From Endozoicomonas sp. 4G (GTDB taxonomy: Bacteria > Pseudomonadota > Gammaproteobacteria > Pseudomonadales > Endozoicomonadaceae), in assembly GCF_023822025.1 (NCBI RefSeq), contig NZ_CP082909.1, positions 5,810,001 to 5,874,000 on the forward strand: a stretch of 64,000 bases of DNA, written 5' to 3'. Positions 34,837-44,887 of the stretch are shown here, piece by piece; the stretch's first letter is position 1, and each line of letters begins with the position of its first letter. The notes beneath the pieces are model-generated. The model did no database searches, had not been told where the DNA came from, and saw only the letters and a list, made by a program, of their open reading frames with translations. Both the position numbers and the translations under genes were made by a program.

Positions 34837-37233
34837 TCAGATTGATTTAAGTGCCTCAGTGGTTTTACTCAAGGCCTCTTCAAGTTCAGGAATTAATTGA
34901 GTGGCATCGGAAAGCTGGTTGTCTTTACTCAGCTTTTCGATGTTCAGTGCAATACCAGCCAACCGTGTTGCACCAAAGTTATGACTGCTGGATTTTAATG
35001 TATGGGCAGCTCGAATCAGAATCGGCAAGTTTGCTTCTTTCGAAGCATTCTGAATATCTTCCAGCAGTGATGGCGTGTCTTCCAGATAACTTTCAACAAG
35101 ACGGTCAAACTCATCTTCCATAATGTCTTTCAGGGTGTTCAGCGTTGTCCTATCCAGAATAGGATCTTGATCTTCTGTTTCTATTACTTTGAAAAAAGGT
35201 TCAATATCTGATTCGACATCATTGTCATCAGGATCATTGATCAGCCATCGGGTCAGTTTTTCCTTGAGGACATTCGCTTTGATAGGCTTGCTCAGATAAT
35301 CGTCCATGCCCGATGCCAGACATTTTTCCCTGTCTCCCAGCAGGGCATTGGCTGTCATGGCAATAATAGGAATGCGTGGCAGGTTGTGAATACTTTCCCG
35401 TTTTCTTATCAGGCTGGTGGCTTCATAACCGCTCATTTGAGGCATCTGGCAGTCCATGAGTATCAGGTCATATTTCTGATGATCGCTCATGGTTAACGCT
35501 TCCTTGCCATCTGCTGCAATATCAGGTTTATTCAATCCGATTTTTTGCAGCATACTGACGGCAACTTTCCGGTTAACCAGGTTGTCCTCAACCAGAAGAA
35601 TGCGAATAGTCGGATTGAAGGTGTTAGCATCCGCAGTCAATGGATTTATAGCTTTCAGATTATTACCATCATTGCGATGCTCAAAAGCCTGCGTGTTGGA
35701 TACATCCAGATTCAGAACAAATGAGAATGTAGAGCCCAGCCCCAAAGCACTGGATACCTCGATGTCACCACCCATCAGCTCTACAAATTGTCTGGATATT
35801 GTGAGCCCAAGACCTGTACCTCCGAACCTGCGGGTGGTGCTACCATCAGCCTGGGTAAAGGCTGAGAACAGGTTTGGCAGGGCATCAGGCGTGATACCAA
35901 TGCCGGTGTCTTCCACTAAAAATTCAACTTTGACCTGGTTTTCCCTGGCTTCCAGCATATTCACCCGGATAATGACTTCGCCTTCTTCAGTAAATTTGAC
36001 AGCGTTACCCACAAGGTTGGTAAGAACCTGTCTCAGACGTACCGGGTCTCCTTTCAAAATATTGGGCAGATCAATATCGGTATAACAGCTTAGCTCCAGA
36101 CTTTTTTCTTTAGCTTCTCCTGCCAGAAGGGCGCAGACATCCTCGGCGATTTCTACAGGGTTCATATCAATGGCTTCAATGTCCATCTTTCCGGCTTCAA
36201 TTTTGGAGAAGTCGAGGACGTTATTGATAATCTGCAACAAGACATCTGCTGAACTGTAGGCCGTCTCGAGACAATCCTGTTGTACGGGTTCAAGGTGCGT
36301 ATCTCTTAACAACTCCAGCATACCCAGCACGCCATTCATCGGCGTGCGGATTTCGTGACTCATATTGGCAAGAAAAACACTTTTCGCCTTGGCTGCTTCA
36401 AGGGCGGCTTCCTTGGCTTCATTCAGTTCAGAAATATTCTCTTTAAGTTCACGGTTAGCACTGTGTAATTTCCTGGTTCTTTCAGCAACGGAGGCTTCGA
36501 GGTTTTCGCGATGTTGTTGCAGTCTTTGATCCCGTTCTTTTATCTGCATCAGCATTTCGTTGAAGCAGTCGTAGAGCTGACCAATCTCATCGTTATCAAA
36601 CTTCTTAACCTGATGATCATACTGCTCGTTTCTGGTCATCTGGGAGATGTTATTAGCCAGCTCAGTAATAGGCTTACCCAGTAATCTTTGCAGTTTTGAC
36701 GCAAGAATAGAGGCCAGAATGACCGAGGCCAGGGCGGCTAATAATGCTAGCAATAGGTTTTCAGTCAGCTCGATATACAGCGGTGACAAATCACCTTGAA
36801 TGTAAATAGCGCCAATTAATTGTTGATCGAGAACAATAGGGCGGTATAAGTGAAGACGGGTGCTGGTGAAAACAGTCACCGGACGTTCAGGCTCGTGCAG
36901 TGAAAAAGCCCAGGGGCGCGGGCTTGAACGATGATAGGCAGCAATCTCATCAGTATGGGCATTTAAAAGAAAAGCGGATTGAATATGGGGCGCGCTGTTA
37001 AAACCGGTTAACAGTTTTTTAGCAGAGTTTTCATCTTCAAAAACCAGAGCGGCATGAGCATTGGATCCGACGACTTCAGCCAGCGTTTCCATATGGTTTA
37101 CCAGAGAGGCCCGGGACTTAATCAGATCGCTGACGCTCTGAATGGACAAAGTGACCAGAAGTACCGCATACGCCGTAATAAGCATGGCATAACGCAGTTT
37201 GCGTTTGATAGGAAGATTTCTGAAGGTCACCAT
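34837..37233 (-). CDS. Hybrid sensor histidine kinase with receiver and Hpt domains
   Basis: The 798-residue membrane kinase has a full internal phosphorelay. The first helix is at about 17-35, followed by a periplasmic part (CHASE8-like, about 40-150), a second helix (about 160-180) and HAMP with coiled coil (to about 285). HisKA has H293 in [15 protein letters not shown]. The ATPase domain carries N410, DTGIGI and [10 protein letters not shown]. The receiver has D594 in LILMDCQMP, and the C-terminal Hpt has H744 in AAHTLKSSS. The layout is BarA/GacS-like. It lies downstream of a YfiR-like gene and a TonB receptor, an arrangement known for gene sets that couple periplasmic sensing to signalling. 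The output regulator is not in the window. Confidence 0.92.
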   Translation of the reverse strand: MVTFRNLPIKRKLRYAMLITAYAVLLVTLSIQSVSDLIKSRASLVNHMETLAEVVGSNAHAALVFEDENSAKKLLTGFNSAPHIQSAFLLNAHTDEIAAYHRSSPRPWAFSLHEPERPVTVFTSTRLHLYRPIVLDQQLIGAIYIQGDLSPLYIELTENLLLALLAALASVILASILASKLQRLLGKPITELANNISQMTRNEQYDHQVKKFDNDEIGQLYDCFNEMLMQIKERDQRLQQHRENLEASVAERTRKLHSANRELKENISELNEAKEAALEAAKAKSVFLANMSHEIRTPMNGVLGMLELLRDTHLEPVQQDCLETAYSSADVLLQIINNVLDFSKIEAGKMDIEAIDMNPVEIAEDVCALLAGEAKEKSLELSCYTDIDLPNILKGDPVRLRQVLTNLVGNAVKFTEEGEVIIRVNMLEARENQVKVEFLVEDTGIGITPDALPNLFSAFTQADGSTTRRFGGTGLGLTISRQFVELMGGDIEVSSALGLGSTFSFVLNLDVSNTQAFEHRNDGNNLKAINPLTADANTFNPTIRILLVEDNLVNRKVAVSMLQKIGLNKPDIAADGKEALTMSDHQKYDLILMDCQMPQMSGYEATSLIRKRESIHNLPRIPIIAMTANALLGDREKCLASGMDDYLSKPIKANVLKEKLTRWLINDPDDNDVESDIEPFFKVIETEDQDPILDRTTLNTLKDIMEDEFDRLVESYLEDTPSLLEDIQNASKEANLPILIRAAHTLKSSSHNFGATRLAGIALNIEKLSKDNQLSDATQLIPELEEALSKTTEALKSI

Positions 37234-37249
37234 GATTTATTTATGACTA

Positions 37250-37281
37250 AAAAAGGTTTTCATCCCGGGTGGGATGAAAAC
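37250..37281 (-). terminator. Hairpin with T run between yfiR-like gene and kinase gene
   Basis: GTTTTCATCCC (37256-37266) and GGGATGAAAAC (37271-37281) form a perfect 11-bp stem. On the minus strand it is followed by CTTTTTT, so it is an intrinsic terminator or attenuator that would reduce kinase expression from the upstream promoter. Confidence 0.75.
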
Positions 37282-37316
37282 GAGTGATTACCGCTTTTCC
37301 TATGCCTATGACCTTC

Positions 37317-37859
37317 TTACTCAATCACTTTGGCCAGGCCTTTCAGTTGCGAGCTAATCTTCAGACCGGATGCATCAACAGAGGATTGGTTGATGGTGAA
37401 GTTGATCTTTTTTCCTTTGCGAGCCAAACCAATTAATCCACCCTGCTCAGCAAATGAACGATTGTCACTGATGGTTAGAATGGGTTTGCCTTTAAGGCTG
37501 TTGGTCACTTTGGCAGAGGAAGTCTGATCAATGCTGTGGATATACAGAATATCACACAGCTTATCCACAGGTGCATTCAGGTCCTTGTGGGTAACAGAGA
37601 GGCGCCTGCCCATGCTGTTTTTACGGTTGATTTTAATCAGCTCGCTGTTGATTGAACCTTCACCAATAATGCACAGCGTAAGGCTTTGTTTTTTCTTGGG
37701 CCAGCTTACGAACTTGGTTATTTTATAAACAATCGCTGTTTTGACCTTGTCTTCCGGTGTGCCTGCTTTAACCGTACTGGTAAAGAACATCCCTGACAAA
37801 CTGGCTGTGAGCAACAGCAGACTGATGTTTGATTGGATCATCTTGATTGGCATCGGCAT
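37317..37859 (-). CDS. YfiR family periplasmic protein (DUF4154)
   Basis: YfiR-like proteins are periplasmic repressors or sensors; in Pseudomonas YfiR holds a diguanylate cyclase in check. The mature part fits the family (DKVKTAIVYKITKFVSWPKK, LTLCIIGEG, CDILYIHS, PILTISDNRSFAEQGGLIGLARKGKKINFTINQSSVDASGLKISSQLKGLAKVI). I start it at the ATG at 37859, which has GGAGGA seven bases upstream; the result is 180 residues with a signal peptide ending at VKAG. It lies 22 bases after the TonB receptor gene and before the kinase. No diguanylate cyclase is adjacent, so the kinase is its likely partner. Confidence 0.85.
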   Translation of the reverse strand: MPMPIKMIQSNISLLLLTASLSGMFFTSTVKAGTPEDKVKTAIVYKITKFVSWPKKKQSLTLCIIGEGSINSELIKINRKNSMGRRLSVTHKDLNAPVDKLCDILYIHSIDQTSSAKVTNSLKGKPILTISDNRSFAEQGGLIGLARKGKKINFTINQSSVDASGLKISSQLKGLAKVIE

Positions 37860-37881
37860 GAAGTTATCCTCCTCCATCCGA

Positions 37882-39948
37882 TTAAAATTGCCAGCGAATC
37901 TGGGCGTACCATGATTCCTGGGTTTCTGTTGGGGCCATACCGCTCAGAGGTTCGTAGAACTCCCGGTGGTGATTTCTGAAGAGATTTTGTCCCACAACTG
38001 AGAACTCAAGACCGTCTCCAAACTTTTTCGCGACTCTCATGTCCAGTGATGTGTTGGCTCCCACTACGGCATTCTTCATGTCGTCCATATAGCGGACCCA
38101 GAAGTCAAAATACCATTGGTTGGGCAAGTTCATTGTGGATCGAATGTTTGCCATGTGAGGAGCACTCAGGTCTTCAACAATTTTTTCATTTCTTGCCAGA
38201 AAGCTTGTTTTTTCCTGATTAGGCCAGGCATCAACCTGTAGCCAACTGTAGGTAAACTGAAGCTTCCACCAGTCTTTTGCCTGCCAGTCCGCTACGGCTT
38301 CCAGACCATAGGTTTTGGTATTCAGCCCATTGTCCAGCGTGGTAGGAATGTTAACAGCCCCGGAAATTTGGCACGCCCTAAGCGATGAGCTGCCATCAGG
38401 GCATACATTCGTGCCCACATAAGCGATGATGTCTTCGTACTGGTTATAAAATGCGGTGATATCCAGACGAAAACTGTTACTAAACTGTTCACGGTAACCC
38501 ACTTCCAGAGCAGTCAGCTTTTCTGACTTCAGGTCTGGATTACCCATGATCGGAATCACGAAATTTCTATCAGTGGTGTCATCAATCGTAATGCCGTCAG
38601 TCTGTAAGGCGGTTTCACTGATGGAAGGGGTTTTGACTGCCCGGGAAAGCGCTGTCCAGAAGGTTCTGTTTTCAGTGGGCCTCCAGGTTAACCGGGCGTT
38701 AGGCTGAACCTCATAGCCTGTGAAACTGTTGTGCTCAAAACGTGAACTCAGGGTGAACGTCCATTGCTCATTGAGCGTGATGTCGTCCTGAATAAAGGCG
38801 CTGAATAACTCCGTATGTTTAGAGTCCTCGCCTTCAAGCAAAAACATATAAGGGGTATTTTCTACCTCGTACCAGGTAGATCTGTAGCCGAGTCCCCAGA
38901 CCAGGTCGTGATTTCCCCAGAACTGATAGTAGTGCTGAAATTCAAAATCAACGGTGTCACGCTTTTCAGCAATCCGGTAATCAAAGTTCTGGTAGTTGTC
39001 GTAGATGGCTCTGAAGGAGTAATCGTGAGTTTCACTCAGGGTTCTTTTCCAATAAGCGCCCAGGTTGCCACCCCGTTGATCCCGGCTGAGGCCCTCAACA
39101 ATAAAGCCGTTGGCTATTTGAGGGTCCATTGGCTGAGATTGGTCGAGCAAACGTAAGGGAGGTCGGGTGGTTCCCTCGTAAAGGTCGCCCTGGACCGTCA
39201 TCTCTGAGTCAGCAGTGGTTTGCCACTCTGATTTGAAACCGGTTCTGCGCATGTTCCAGTCATCAGAAGTCTCTTTACCTTCCGAATCAACCTGGCCATC
39301 CCGTTCAAAGGCCTTCACATAAACACGGTAGAAACCGGTTTCGCCAAACTCGCCACCATGACGGTAGGCGGCAAAGGCTTTTTCCTGAGTACCTGCGCCT
39401 GCTGAAAGCAGATTGCCCTGGGTGTCGGCTGCCTTCTTGGTAATGATGTTGATGACACCGTTGACGGCATTGGCTCCCCAGAGGGCAGCACCAGGTCCCC
39501 GGATGACCTCGATTCGGTCGATGTCTTCCATCATGGTGTCCTGTACGTCCCAGTTAACACCGGAAAAAAGTGGCGAGTAAACGGTTCGGCCATCAATCAG
39601 CACCAGCAGCTTGTTGGCGAAGATATAGTTAAATCCGCGGGTACTGATGGACCAGGTATTGGCATTCAGTTTGGCCACCTGCATGCCCGGCACCATTCTC
39701 AGGGCTTCCGGAATGGAAGTGACGCCGCTACGGCGCAGGTCTTCATTGGTGATGACATAGATGGCGGCGGCAGAATCCATTAGCCGCTGTTTCTTGCGGG
39801 ATACGGAAGTGACATCAGGAATCTCCATGGAAATCAGCTCTTCAAGGCTGAGTTCAAAAAGATCCTCATCTTCCTGTGATTCGGCGATTGTCTGGCTGCT
39901 TGCGAAAATACAGGTGGCCAGCAGTGTGGGTAAAAATTTAGTGTTCAA
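37882..39948 (-). CDS. TonB-dependent receptor, TTG start
   Basis: The outer-membrane receptor has a plug domain (IPDVTSVSRKKQRLMDSAAAIYVITNEDLRRSGVTSIPEALRMVPGMQV, then RIEVIRGPGAALWGANAVNGVINIITK) and a 22-strand barrel ending in YAQIRWQF. The open frame reaches 40113, but the first 55 codons overlap the protease gene and look noncoding. A TTG at 39948 has GGAG seven bases before it and gives MNTKFLPTLLATCIFASSQTIA, a good signal peptide, so I place the start there (688 residues). The ligand is unknown. Receptor, YfiR-like protein and hybrid kinase make up a probable sensing operon. Confidence 0.88.
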   Translation of the reverse strand: MNTKFLPTLLATCIFASSQTIAESQEDEDLFELSLEELISMEIPDVTSVSRKKQRLMDSAAAIYVITNEDLRRSGVTSIPEALRMVPGMQVAKLNANTWSISTRGFNYIFANKLLVLIDGRTVYSPLFSGVNWDVQDTMMEDIDRIEVIRGPGAALWGANAVNGVINIITKKAADTQGNLLSAGAGTQEKAFAAYRHGGEFGETGFYRVYVKAFERDGQVDSEGKETSDDWNMRRTGFKSEWQTTADSEMTVQGDLYEGTTRPPLRLLDQSQPMDPQIANGFIVEGLSRDQRGGNLGAYWKRTLSETHDYSFRAIYDNYQNFDYRIAEKRDTVDFEFQHYYQFWGNHDLVWGLGYRSTWYEVENTPYMFLLEGEDSKHTELFSAFIQDDITLNEQWTFTLSSRFEHNSFTGYEVQPNARLTWRPTENRTFWTALSRAVKTPSISETALQTDGITIDDTTDRNFVIPIMGNPDLKSEKLTALEVGYREQFSNSFRLDITAFYNQYEDIIAYVGTNVCPDGSSSLRACQISGAVNIPTTLDNGLNTKTYGLEAVADWQAKDWWKLQFTYSWLQVDAWPNQEKTSFLARNEKIVEDLSAPHMANIRSTMNLPNQWYFDFWVRYMDDMKNAVVGANTSLDMRVAKKFGDGLEFSVVGQNLFRNHHREFYEPLSGMAPTETQESWYAQIRWQF

Positions 39949-40055
39949 GGTTCCGCTCCGTGGATCTTGATTAAATCCCAACACTGCTGAAGTTGACGAT
40001 TCAAAAACGAAAAGGTCTTCTTTAAAACCTAGCTGACTTAGAGAGACTTGAAAAT

Positions 40056-41441
40056 TTATTCGTCCCTGGCATCCAAAACAGCAGCCCCGGCATCCAGAAT
40101 ACCGGCACCACAAAGGCGAGTATTACAGGAACCGCCTGAAAAGGGACGGGCATTGAGTTTGATGATTTCTTCCACTCTGGCCGGGGTGATCTGAGGATTG
40201 ATGGAGTAGATAAGTGCAGCAACACCGGCAACGTGAGGGGCTGCCATGCTGGTACCCTGATGATACTCGTAATTATCCTGAGTGGCAGAGGTGGTGCCAG
40301 CATTGGCAGTAGAAAGGACGCCATCCTGATAATAACGGGTCTCTCCACCGGGCGCTGAAATATCCACATGACGGCCAAAATTGGAATACCAGCTACGGTT
40401 GCCGCTCCGGTTAACAGAGCCCACCGTGATCACATTCTCACAGTTGGCTGGAGTGGCATAAGTCGCTCTGGTGCTGCCATTACCCGCTGCGACAACGACG
40501 GTCACTCCGGCAGCAACCACTTCATTAATGGCACTTTGATAACTCCGGGGACAGCCATAGGAATAACCGCCCAGACTCATATTAATGACTTTTACCGGGT
40601 TGTTATTGCGAGTCATGCCATAAACATCCAGCCCGGCTGCCCAGCGCATGGCATCAATAATATCCGAGGTGTAACCGCCACATCGCCCCAAGGCACGCAA
40701 AGGCATAACTTTGGCATTCCAGGCGACACCCGCTACGCCAGAGCCATTGTTCGATTCTGCGGCGATGGTGCCGGAAACATGGGTACCGTGCCAGCTGCTT
40801 TCGGTAGGCGACGATGGCACGGGTTTTCCATTGGCAGAACCACAGGCTCCGGCGGTAGTGATTGCATCGCCTGAATCGGTGGCATTGCTGTCACGGCCAT
40901 CACCGTCATTGGCCATCCATGACTGTGATATGAAGTCATAGCCTGACACAATATTCCCATCCAGATCCTTGTGATAGACGATACCAGTATCGATCACGCC
41001 GACAACAACATTGTTGCCCGTTGTAATATTCCAGGCCGCTGGCAGGTTACTGCCTGCTGTCGATTCAAAATAATGCCATTGCTCGTTGTAGCGTGAATCA
41101 TTGGGCACGCGCATGATTTGCATAATGTAGTCAGGTTCAGCAAAGGCAATTTGAGGGTCGTCTTCAAGGCCATCTGCCAGGATCTGAACGTCATTAATGT
41201 TCAGGCTGCTGCCAATCTCAAGAATGTCTTTGTCCTTGCCCGCAGCCACACCAAAGGAGCCATAACTGACTCCCTGTTTGATAAATGCCATGGCATTGCC
41301 CTCGGTGGGCTTGGGGTGGTACTTGACAATGATGCGGTCGGTGACCTGACGGGGAGCGGTTTTACTGTCTGTTTCCTGGGTCGTGGCCGTCATGGGAATA
41401 AACCCAAGACAAGTGAGTAATAAAGCAGTCCTTGCTTTCAT
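40056..41441 (-). CDS. Secreted S8 (subtilisin-like) serine protease
   Basis: The 461-residue protein has a signal peptide (cut near TTQET), an inhibitor-like propeptide (about 30-110) and a peptidase S8 domain. The catalytic triad is D151 (VGVIDTGI), H218 (HGTHVSG) and S398 (GTSMAAPH), and the oxyanion asparagine N321 is in AAGNGS. There are four pairs of cysteines or so in the domain, as in exported proteases of marine bacteria. There is no C-terminal secretion domain beyond the catalytic part. It lies upstream of the TonB receptor on the same strand, with a 107-base gap. Confidence 0.93.
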   Translation of the reverse strand: MKARTALLLTCLGFIPMTATTQETDSKTAPRQVTDRIIVKYHPKPTEGNAMAFIKQGVSYGSFGVAAGKDKDILEIGSSLNINDVQILADGLEDDPQIAFAEPDYIMQIMRVPNDSRYNEQWHYFESTAGSNLPAAWNITTGNNVVVGVIDTGIVYHKDLDGNIVSGYDFISQSWMANDGDGRDSNATDSGDAITTAGACGSANGKPVPSSPTESSWHGTHVSGTIAAESNNGSGVAGVAWNAKVMPLRALGRCGGYTSDIIDAMRWAAGLDVYGMTRNNNPVKVINMSLGGYSYGCPRSYQSAINEVVAAGVTVVVAAGNGSTRATYATPANCENVITVGSVNRSGNRSWYSNFGRHVDISAPGGETRYYQDGVLSTANAGTTSATQDNYEYHQGTSMAAPHVAGVAALIYSINPQITPARVEEIIKLNARPFSGGSCNTRLCGAGILDAGAAVLDARDE

Positions 41442-41744
41442 GGAGATATCCTTACCTCTGGTTCTTATTGGTGTGACTTAAATCAGTATGGTTGAAGTTA
41501 AGCAAGGCGACACGGCATCTTTGAATAGGTCTCGTACTGCCCGGACTGTTTTTTTATAGCCCATTGCTATTCGATTTAGTTCTCTAATGAATGGCGAAAA
41601 TTACTATATACTTGAAGTGAACGATTCCAGCAGCCAGACAGCTCATATTCGGGGTTTCTGAAGTTCTCTCAGGGCAGTCTGTCGAGTTCTTTTTTGTCAG
41701 TATCGAACACTCTTGGAATCATTGTCCGCAGGGAGGCCAGGACA

Positions 41745-42203
41745 TTGAAACCATCTACCAGAATGATCCGCACTCTATTAGCCCTGATGTTATTGTTCAG
41801 TAGCAATGCCTTTGCTGCCAAGAACCTTTATACCGGCTGGTTCAGTAATAAAGCCGTCAGTGGTTATGATACGGTGGCTTACTTTACGGAAGGAAAAGCC
41901 GTTAAAGGTAATGCCCGATTCAAGTACAAGTACCTGGGTGTTGAATGGTACTTCTCTTCAGAAAAACACTTGGAGATGTTTAAGAAGGCGCCTGACAAAT
42001 ATCGGCCTCAATACGGAGGTTATTGTGCCTGGGCTGTCGCTGAGAAAAAGCAAAGAGCACCGGGTGATCCGAATTACTGGCAAATTGTAGATAACAAACT
42101 GTATCTCAATTACGACGCAGGGATTCAGGAAAAGTGGCTGAAGGATATACCGGGTTTTATCAGGCTGGGTGACACCAACTGGCCAAAAATGATCGCTCAC
42201 TAA
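41745..42203 (+). CDS. YHS domain-containing exported protein
   Basis: The protein has a signal peptide (ending SSNAFAAK) and a YHS domain, thought to bind metal: VSGYDTVAYFTEGKAVKGNARFKYKYLGVEWYFSSEKHLEMFKKAPDKYRPQYGGYCAWAVAEKK, then LYLNYDAGIQEKW. Substrate unknown. A TTG at 41745 has GGGAGG eight bases upstream, so I prefer it (152 residues) over the longer frame from 41694 or the ATG at 41763. It is monocistronic. The 41442-41693 gap before it holds only promoter-like A+T-rich sequence and no feature that I can name. Confidence 0.82.
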   Translation: MKPSTRMIRTLLALMLLFSSNAFAAKNLYTGWFSNKAVSGYDTVAYFTEGKAVKGNARFKYKYLGVEWYFSSEKHLEMFKKAPDKYRPQYGGYCAWAVAEKKQRAPGDPNYWQIVDNKLYLNYDAGIQEKWLKDIPGFIRLGDTNWPKMIAH

Positions 42204-42471
42204 TGCAAGCTTCTGGCGGGGTTCTGGTATCCCGCTCATTTCTTAAGTAGCTCTCAATATCTCTGATTGATTCAGTCTGTCGAAGTGGACGACGCTTTGT
42301 GCAGGCCCTCAAACCTGAGTCATGTCAATACAATGCACGGGTCTTGAACGAAACATTGGCGAAGTTAGGGATTCTGGTTAGAATGCCAGTCCTGATACCA
42401 GTACAGCCTGCTTGTGCGGTGCTGTCAGTGCAGAAAAGAATGAAATCGTTAAGTGACCAGAGGAATTTTCG

Positions 42472-42864
42472 ATGAGTAGCATTCCATCCGAACTGCGTTA
42501 TGTGCGTTCCCATGAGTGGATCCGAATCGAAGAAGACGGTACTGCCACCATCGGTATTACCGACCACGCCCAGGAAGCTCTGGGTGATGTAGTTTTCGTT
42601 GAGCTGCCTGAAGTGGGTTCCATTCTGGCTGCTGACGATGAAGCGGGTGTGGTTGAGTCCGTAAAAGCTGCTTCTGACCTCTATGCTCCGATCTCTGGTG
42701 AAGTGGTTGCAGTGAACGAAGCGCTGGAAGAAGCGCCTGAAACAGTGAACGGCGCACCTTATGATGAAGGTTGGTTCTTCAAAGTCAAAATCACCGACGA
42801 AGGCCAGCTGGGCGAACTGATGGACGCTGAAGCCTACGCAGAATTTGTCGAGTCCGAAGCTTGA
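42472..42864 (+). CDS. gcvH: Glycine cleavage system H protein
   Basis: GcvH carries the lipoyl arm that shuttles the methylamine group in glycine cleavage. The 130-residue protein has the lipoylation site K65 in [17 protein letters not shown]. It stands apart from gcvT and gcvP, which are not in the window, and is followed nine bases later by a MoeB-like gene. I looked for a glycine riboswitch in 42204-42471 and saw none. Confidence 0.96.
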   Translation: MSSIPSELRYVRSHEWIRIEEDGTATIGITDHAQEALGDVVFVELPEVGSILAADDEAGVVESVKAASDLYAPISGEVVAVNEALEEAPETVNGAPYDEGWFFKVKITDEGQLGELMDAEAYAEFVESEA

Positions 42865-42873
42865 CCTTTCAAA

Positions 42874-43632
42874 ATGAATGATGACCAGCTGCTGCGCTAC
42901 AGCCGACAAATACTTTTGCCTCAGATCGATATTGAAGGACAGGAGCGCCTGCTCAACGCCCACATTGTGATCGTGGGTATGGGCGGGCTGGGTTGTCCGG
43001 CAGCCATGTATCTTGCGGCAGCTGGCGTCGGAAGGTTAACCCTTATTGACCCGGATGTGGTGGATACCACTAACCTGCAAAGACAGATCGCCTTTTCTAC
43101 CGACGACATCGGGCAATTTAAAGTTCATGCTGCGGCGGCAAGAATCAGCGCCATGAACCCCGGCATTGCAGTAGATCCCATCCCTAAAAAGCTTAAAGAG
43201 CCGGAATTGTTGAGTCTGCTGGAAAACAGCGACCTGGTTCTGGATGCTACCGATAACTTTGACAGTCGTTTCATGGTGAATCGTTGCAGCGTCTGTGCGG
43301 GAGTACCACTGGTTACGGGCGCAGCCATCCGCCTTAATGGTCAGTTAACGGTGTTTGATCGCTGGCAGGACAACGCGCCCTGTTATCGTTGCCTTTATTC
43401 AGAAGCCGTGGCTGAAGAGCTCAGTTGTTCCGAATCAGGCATTCTGGGACCCGTGGTAGGAACCATCGGTACCATGCAGGCGCTGGAAGCCATCAAGTTA
43501 TTAACGGGAGCAGGCAAGACGCTGAATGGCAGACTGTTGATGTTCGATGCGACCACCATGGAGTGGCAGAGCCTTCAATTGGCGGCGGATCCGGATTGTC
43601 CAGTGTGTGGTGAGGGAGAGAAAAAGGGCTGA
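42874..43632 (+). CDS. moeB: MoeB/ThiF family adenylyltransferase
   Basis: This E1-like enzyme adenylates the C-terminal glycine of a sulphur-carrier protein such as MoaD or ThiS. The 252-residue protein has the nucleotide loop VGMGGLGCPAAMYLAAAGVG, DPDVVDTTNLQRQ, DATDNFDSRF and the zinc cysteines CYRC and CPVC. The length fits MoeB without a rhodanese domain. It cannot be told from ThiF by sequence reading alone. It is probably co-transcribed with gcvH. Confidence 0.88.
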   Translation: MNDDQLLRYSRQILLPQIDIEGQERLLNAHIVIVGMGGLGCPAAMYLAAAGVGRLTLIDPDVVDTTNLQRQIAFSTDDIGQFKVHAAAARISAMNPGIAVDPIPKKLKEPELLSLLENSDLVLDATDNFDSRFMVNRCSVCAGVPLVTGAAIRLNGQLTVFDRWQDNAPCYRCLYSEAVAEELSCSESGILGPVVGTIGTMQALEAIKLLTGAGKTLNGRLLMFDATTMEWQSLQLAADPDCPVCGEGEKKG

Positions 43633-43637
43633 GAAAT

Positions 43638-43898
43638 TCAGCCCTGATAGTTTTTCACTTCACTAAGCAGGCGTTGTTTGTGTTCGCTGTCCAGTTCATT
43701 CCAGTGAGCGCCTATTAAAGCGCCTTCCATCGCATAGAGCAGTACTTTGGATACTTTAAAGCCTCTGTCTCTGACTTTACAGTAAGCTGCTACCGCGCCT
43801 ACTTCATGAAGTTGATCAAGTGTTCGAATACCCACAGCGTTGAGCCACTGCACTGAAGTTTTACCCAGATTTTTTAATTCGATCAGGTCAGTTGCCAT
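43638..43898 (-). CDS. TfoX C-terminal domain protein
   Basis: The 86-residue protein matches the stand-alone C-terminal domain of TfoX/Sxy (DLIELKNLGKTSVQWLNAVGIRTLDQLHEVGAVAAYCKVRDRGFKVSKVLLYAMEGALIGAHWNEL). Full TfoX proteins regulate competence; the role of stand-alone domains is not settled. It converges on moeB with a five-base gap. Confidence 0.85.
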   Translation of the reverse strand: MATDLIELKNLGKTSVQWLNAVGIRTLDQLHEVGAVAAYCKVRDRGFKVSKVLLYAMEGALIGAHWNELDSEHKQRLLSEVKNYQG

Positions 43899-44043
43899 AC
43901 CGGTTTTCCAAATCGTCCCAAGCGTCCTTGAAGGGGGTGATTGATATTTCTGAATGTCAGAAGGAAATTTCTTTTAATGAGTTTAATGATAGACGAGTCT
44001 ATGCAACTGCCCAGAAAAGGGCAGCCAAAGAAAGAAAAATAGA

Positions 44044-44700
44044 TCAATTCAATTGAGCCGTCAGGTCTGTTAGCAGTTTTTTGCACCAGTGCTCACGGGT
44101 TGTATCCAGCACGATGGTACGTTTTTTTTCCTGATCCGATAGCGGTTCCTCCCACCGATGTTGTTGCACAATCAGATCCACCGTTGCTTCAGAAGCGTCA
44201 GTGTTGTTGAGTTGACGTTTAATAATTCGGCGTTTAAGAACTGCATCGGGTGCCGTGCATTTGACAATAAAAAAGGGGCATTGAAGTTCCATGGCAGGCT
44301 GGCAGCAAAGTGTTCTTTCCTGAAGCTTGAGAGAAGCCCCATCAATAACCACAGAAATACCCTGACTTAACAGAAAACGAGCGGTTTGCTGAATCTTCAA
44401 ATACGTTTTTTGGGTGGCTTCCTGTGTGTAAATATCCAGCCCTGCTTCATGGCTCGATGCTTCTGGCTTAAGGCCAAATAATCTTTTCCGCTCAATATCT
44501 GTGCTCAGCATGATGCAGTGGGTATGTTTCACCAGCTCTCGACCTGCTGTTGTTTTTCCGGACCCCGACAGTCCCTGCATCACCACAAGAAAAGGGTTAT
44601 CAGGCTGGCGGCAGCTGCCAGTCAGATCGGCATACTGGCGATTTTGTCTCTTTGAGCCTGGGGTTTCCAGCCTGTTCTCTTTTAGAAACGGGTGCATCAC
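44044..44700 (-). CDS. AAA_33-type P-loop kinase
   Basis: The 218-residue protein has Walker A VVMQGLSGSGKTTAGREL (about 39-56), a STDIERKRLFG motif and VIDGASLKLQERT, as in the predicted kinases usually fused to an aminoglycoside phosphotransferase domain. Here the kinase part is alone. Substrate unknown. The first 35 residues look variable, so the start may be further in. It is divergent from the PBP1b gene. Confidence 0.75.
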   Translation of the reverse strand: MMHPFLKENRLETPGSKRQNRQYADLTGSCRQPDNPFLVVMQGLSGSGKTTAGRELVKHTHCIMLSTDIERKRLFGLKPEASSHEAGLDIYTQEATQKTYLKIQQTARFLLSQGISVVIDGASLKLQERTLCCQPAMELQCPFFIVKCTAPDAVLKRRIIKRQLNNTDASEATVDLIVQQHRWEEPLSDQEKKRTIVLDTTREHWCKKLLTDLTAQLN

Positions 44701-44887
44701 TGTGGCGTACTCAGAGGTTGAGAATGGTCACTGAGTATAGGCAGAGAGCTTGAGTGCAGCTGCAAAAAAGACGATTTAACCACGGGGATTGCGGTAAACA
44801 TCATAAGCGGAAGTAATGTTTTTCAGAAGTAAAAACACGGCAAACCATAGAGCTATTGCGGAAAACTATCGAGTATAATCCCGCACC

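Noticed and set aside
42204-42471. Glycine riboswitch before gcvH
   Set aside because: The conserved core elements and paired helices are not seen. The gap looks like ordinary intergenic sequence.
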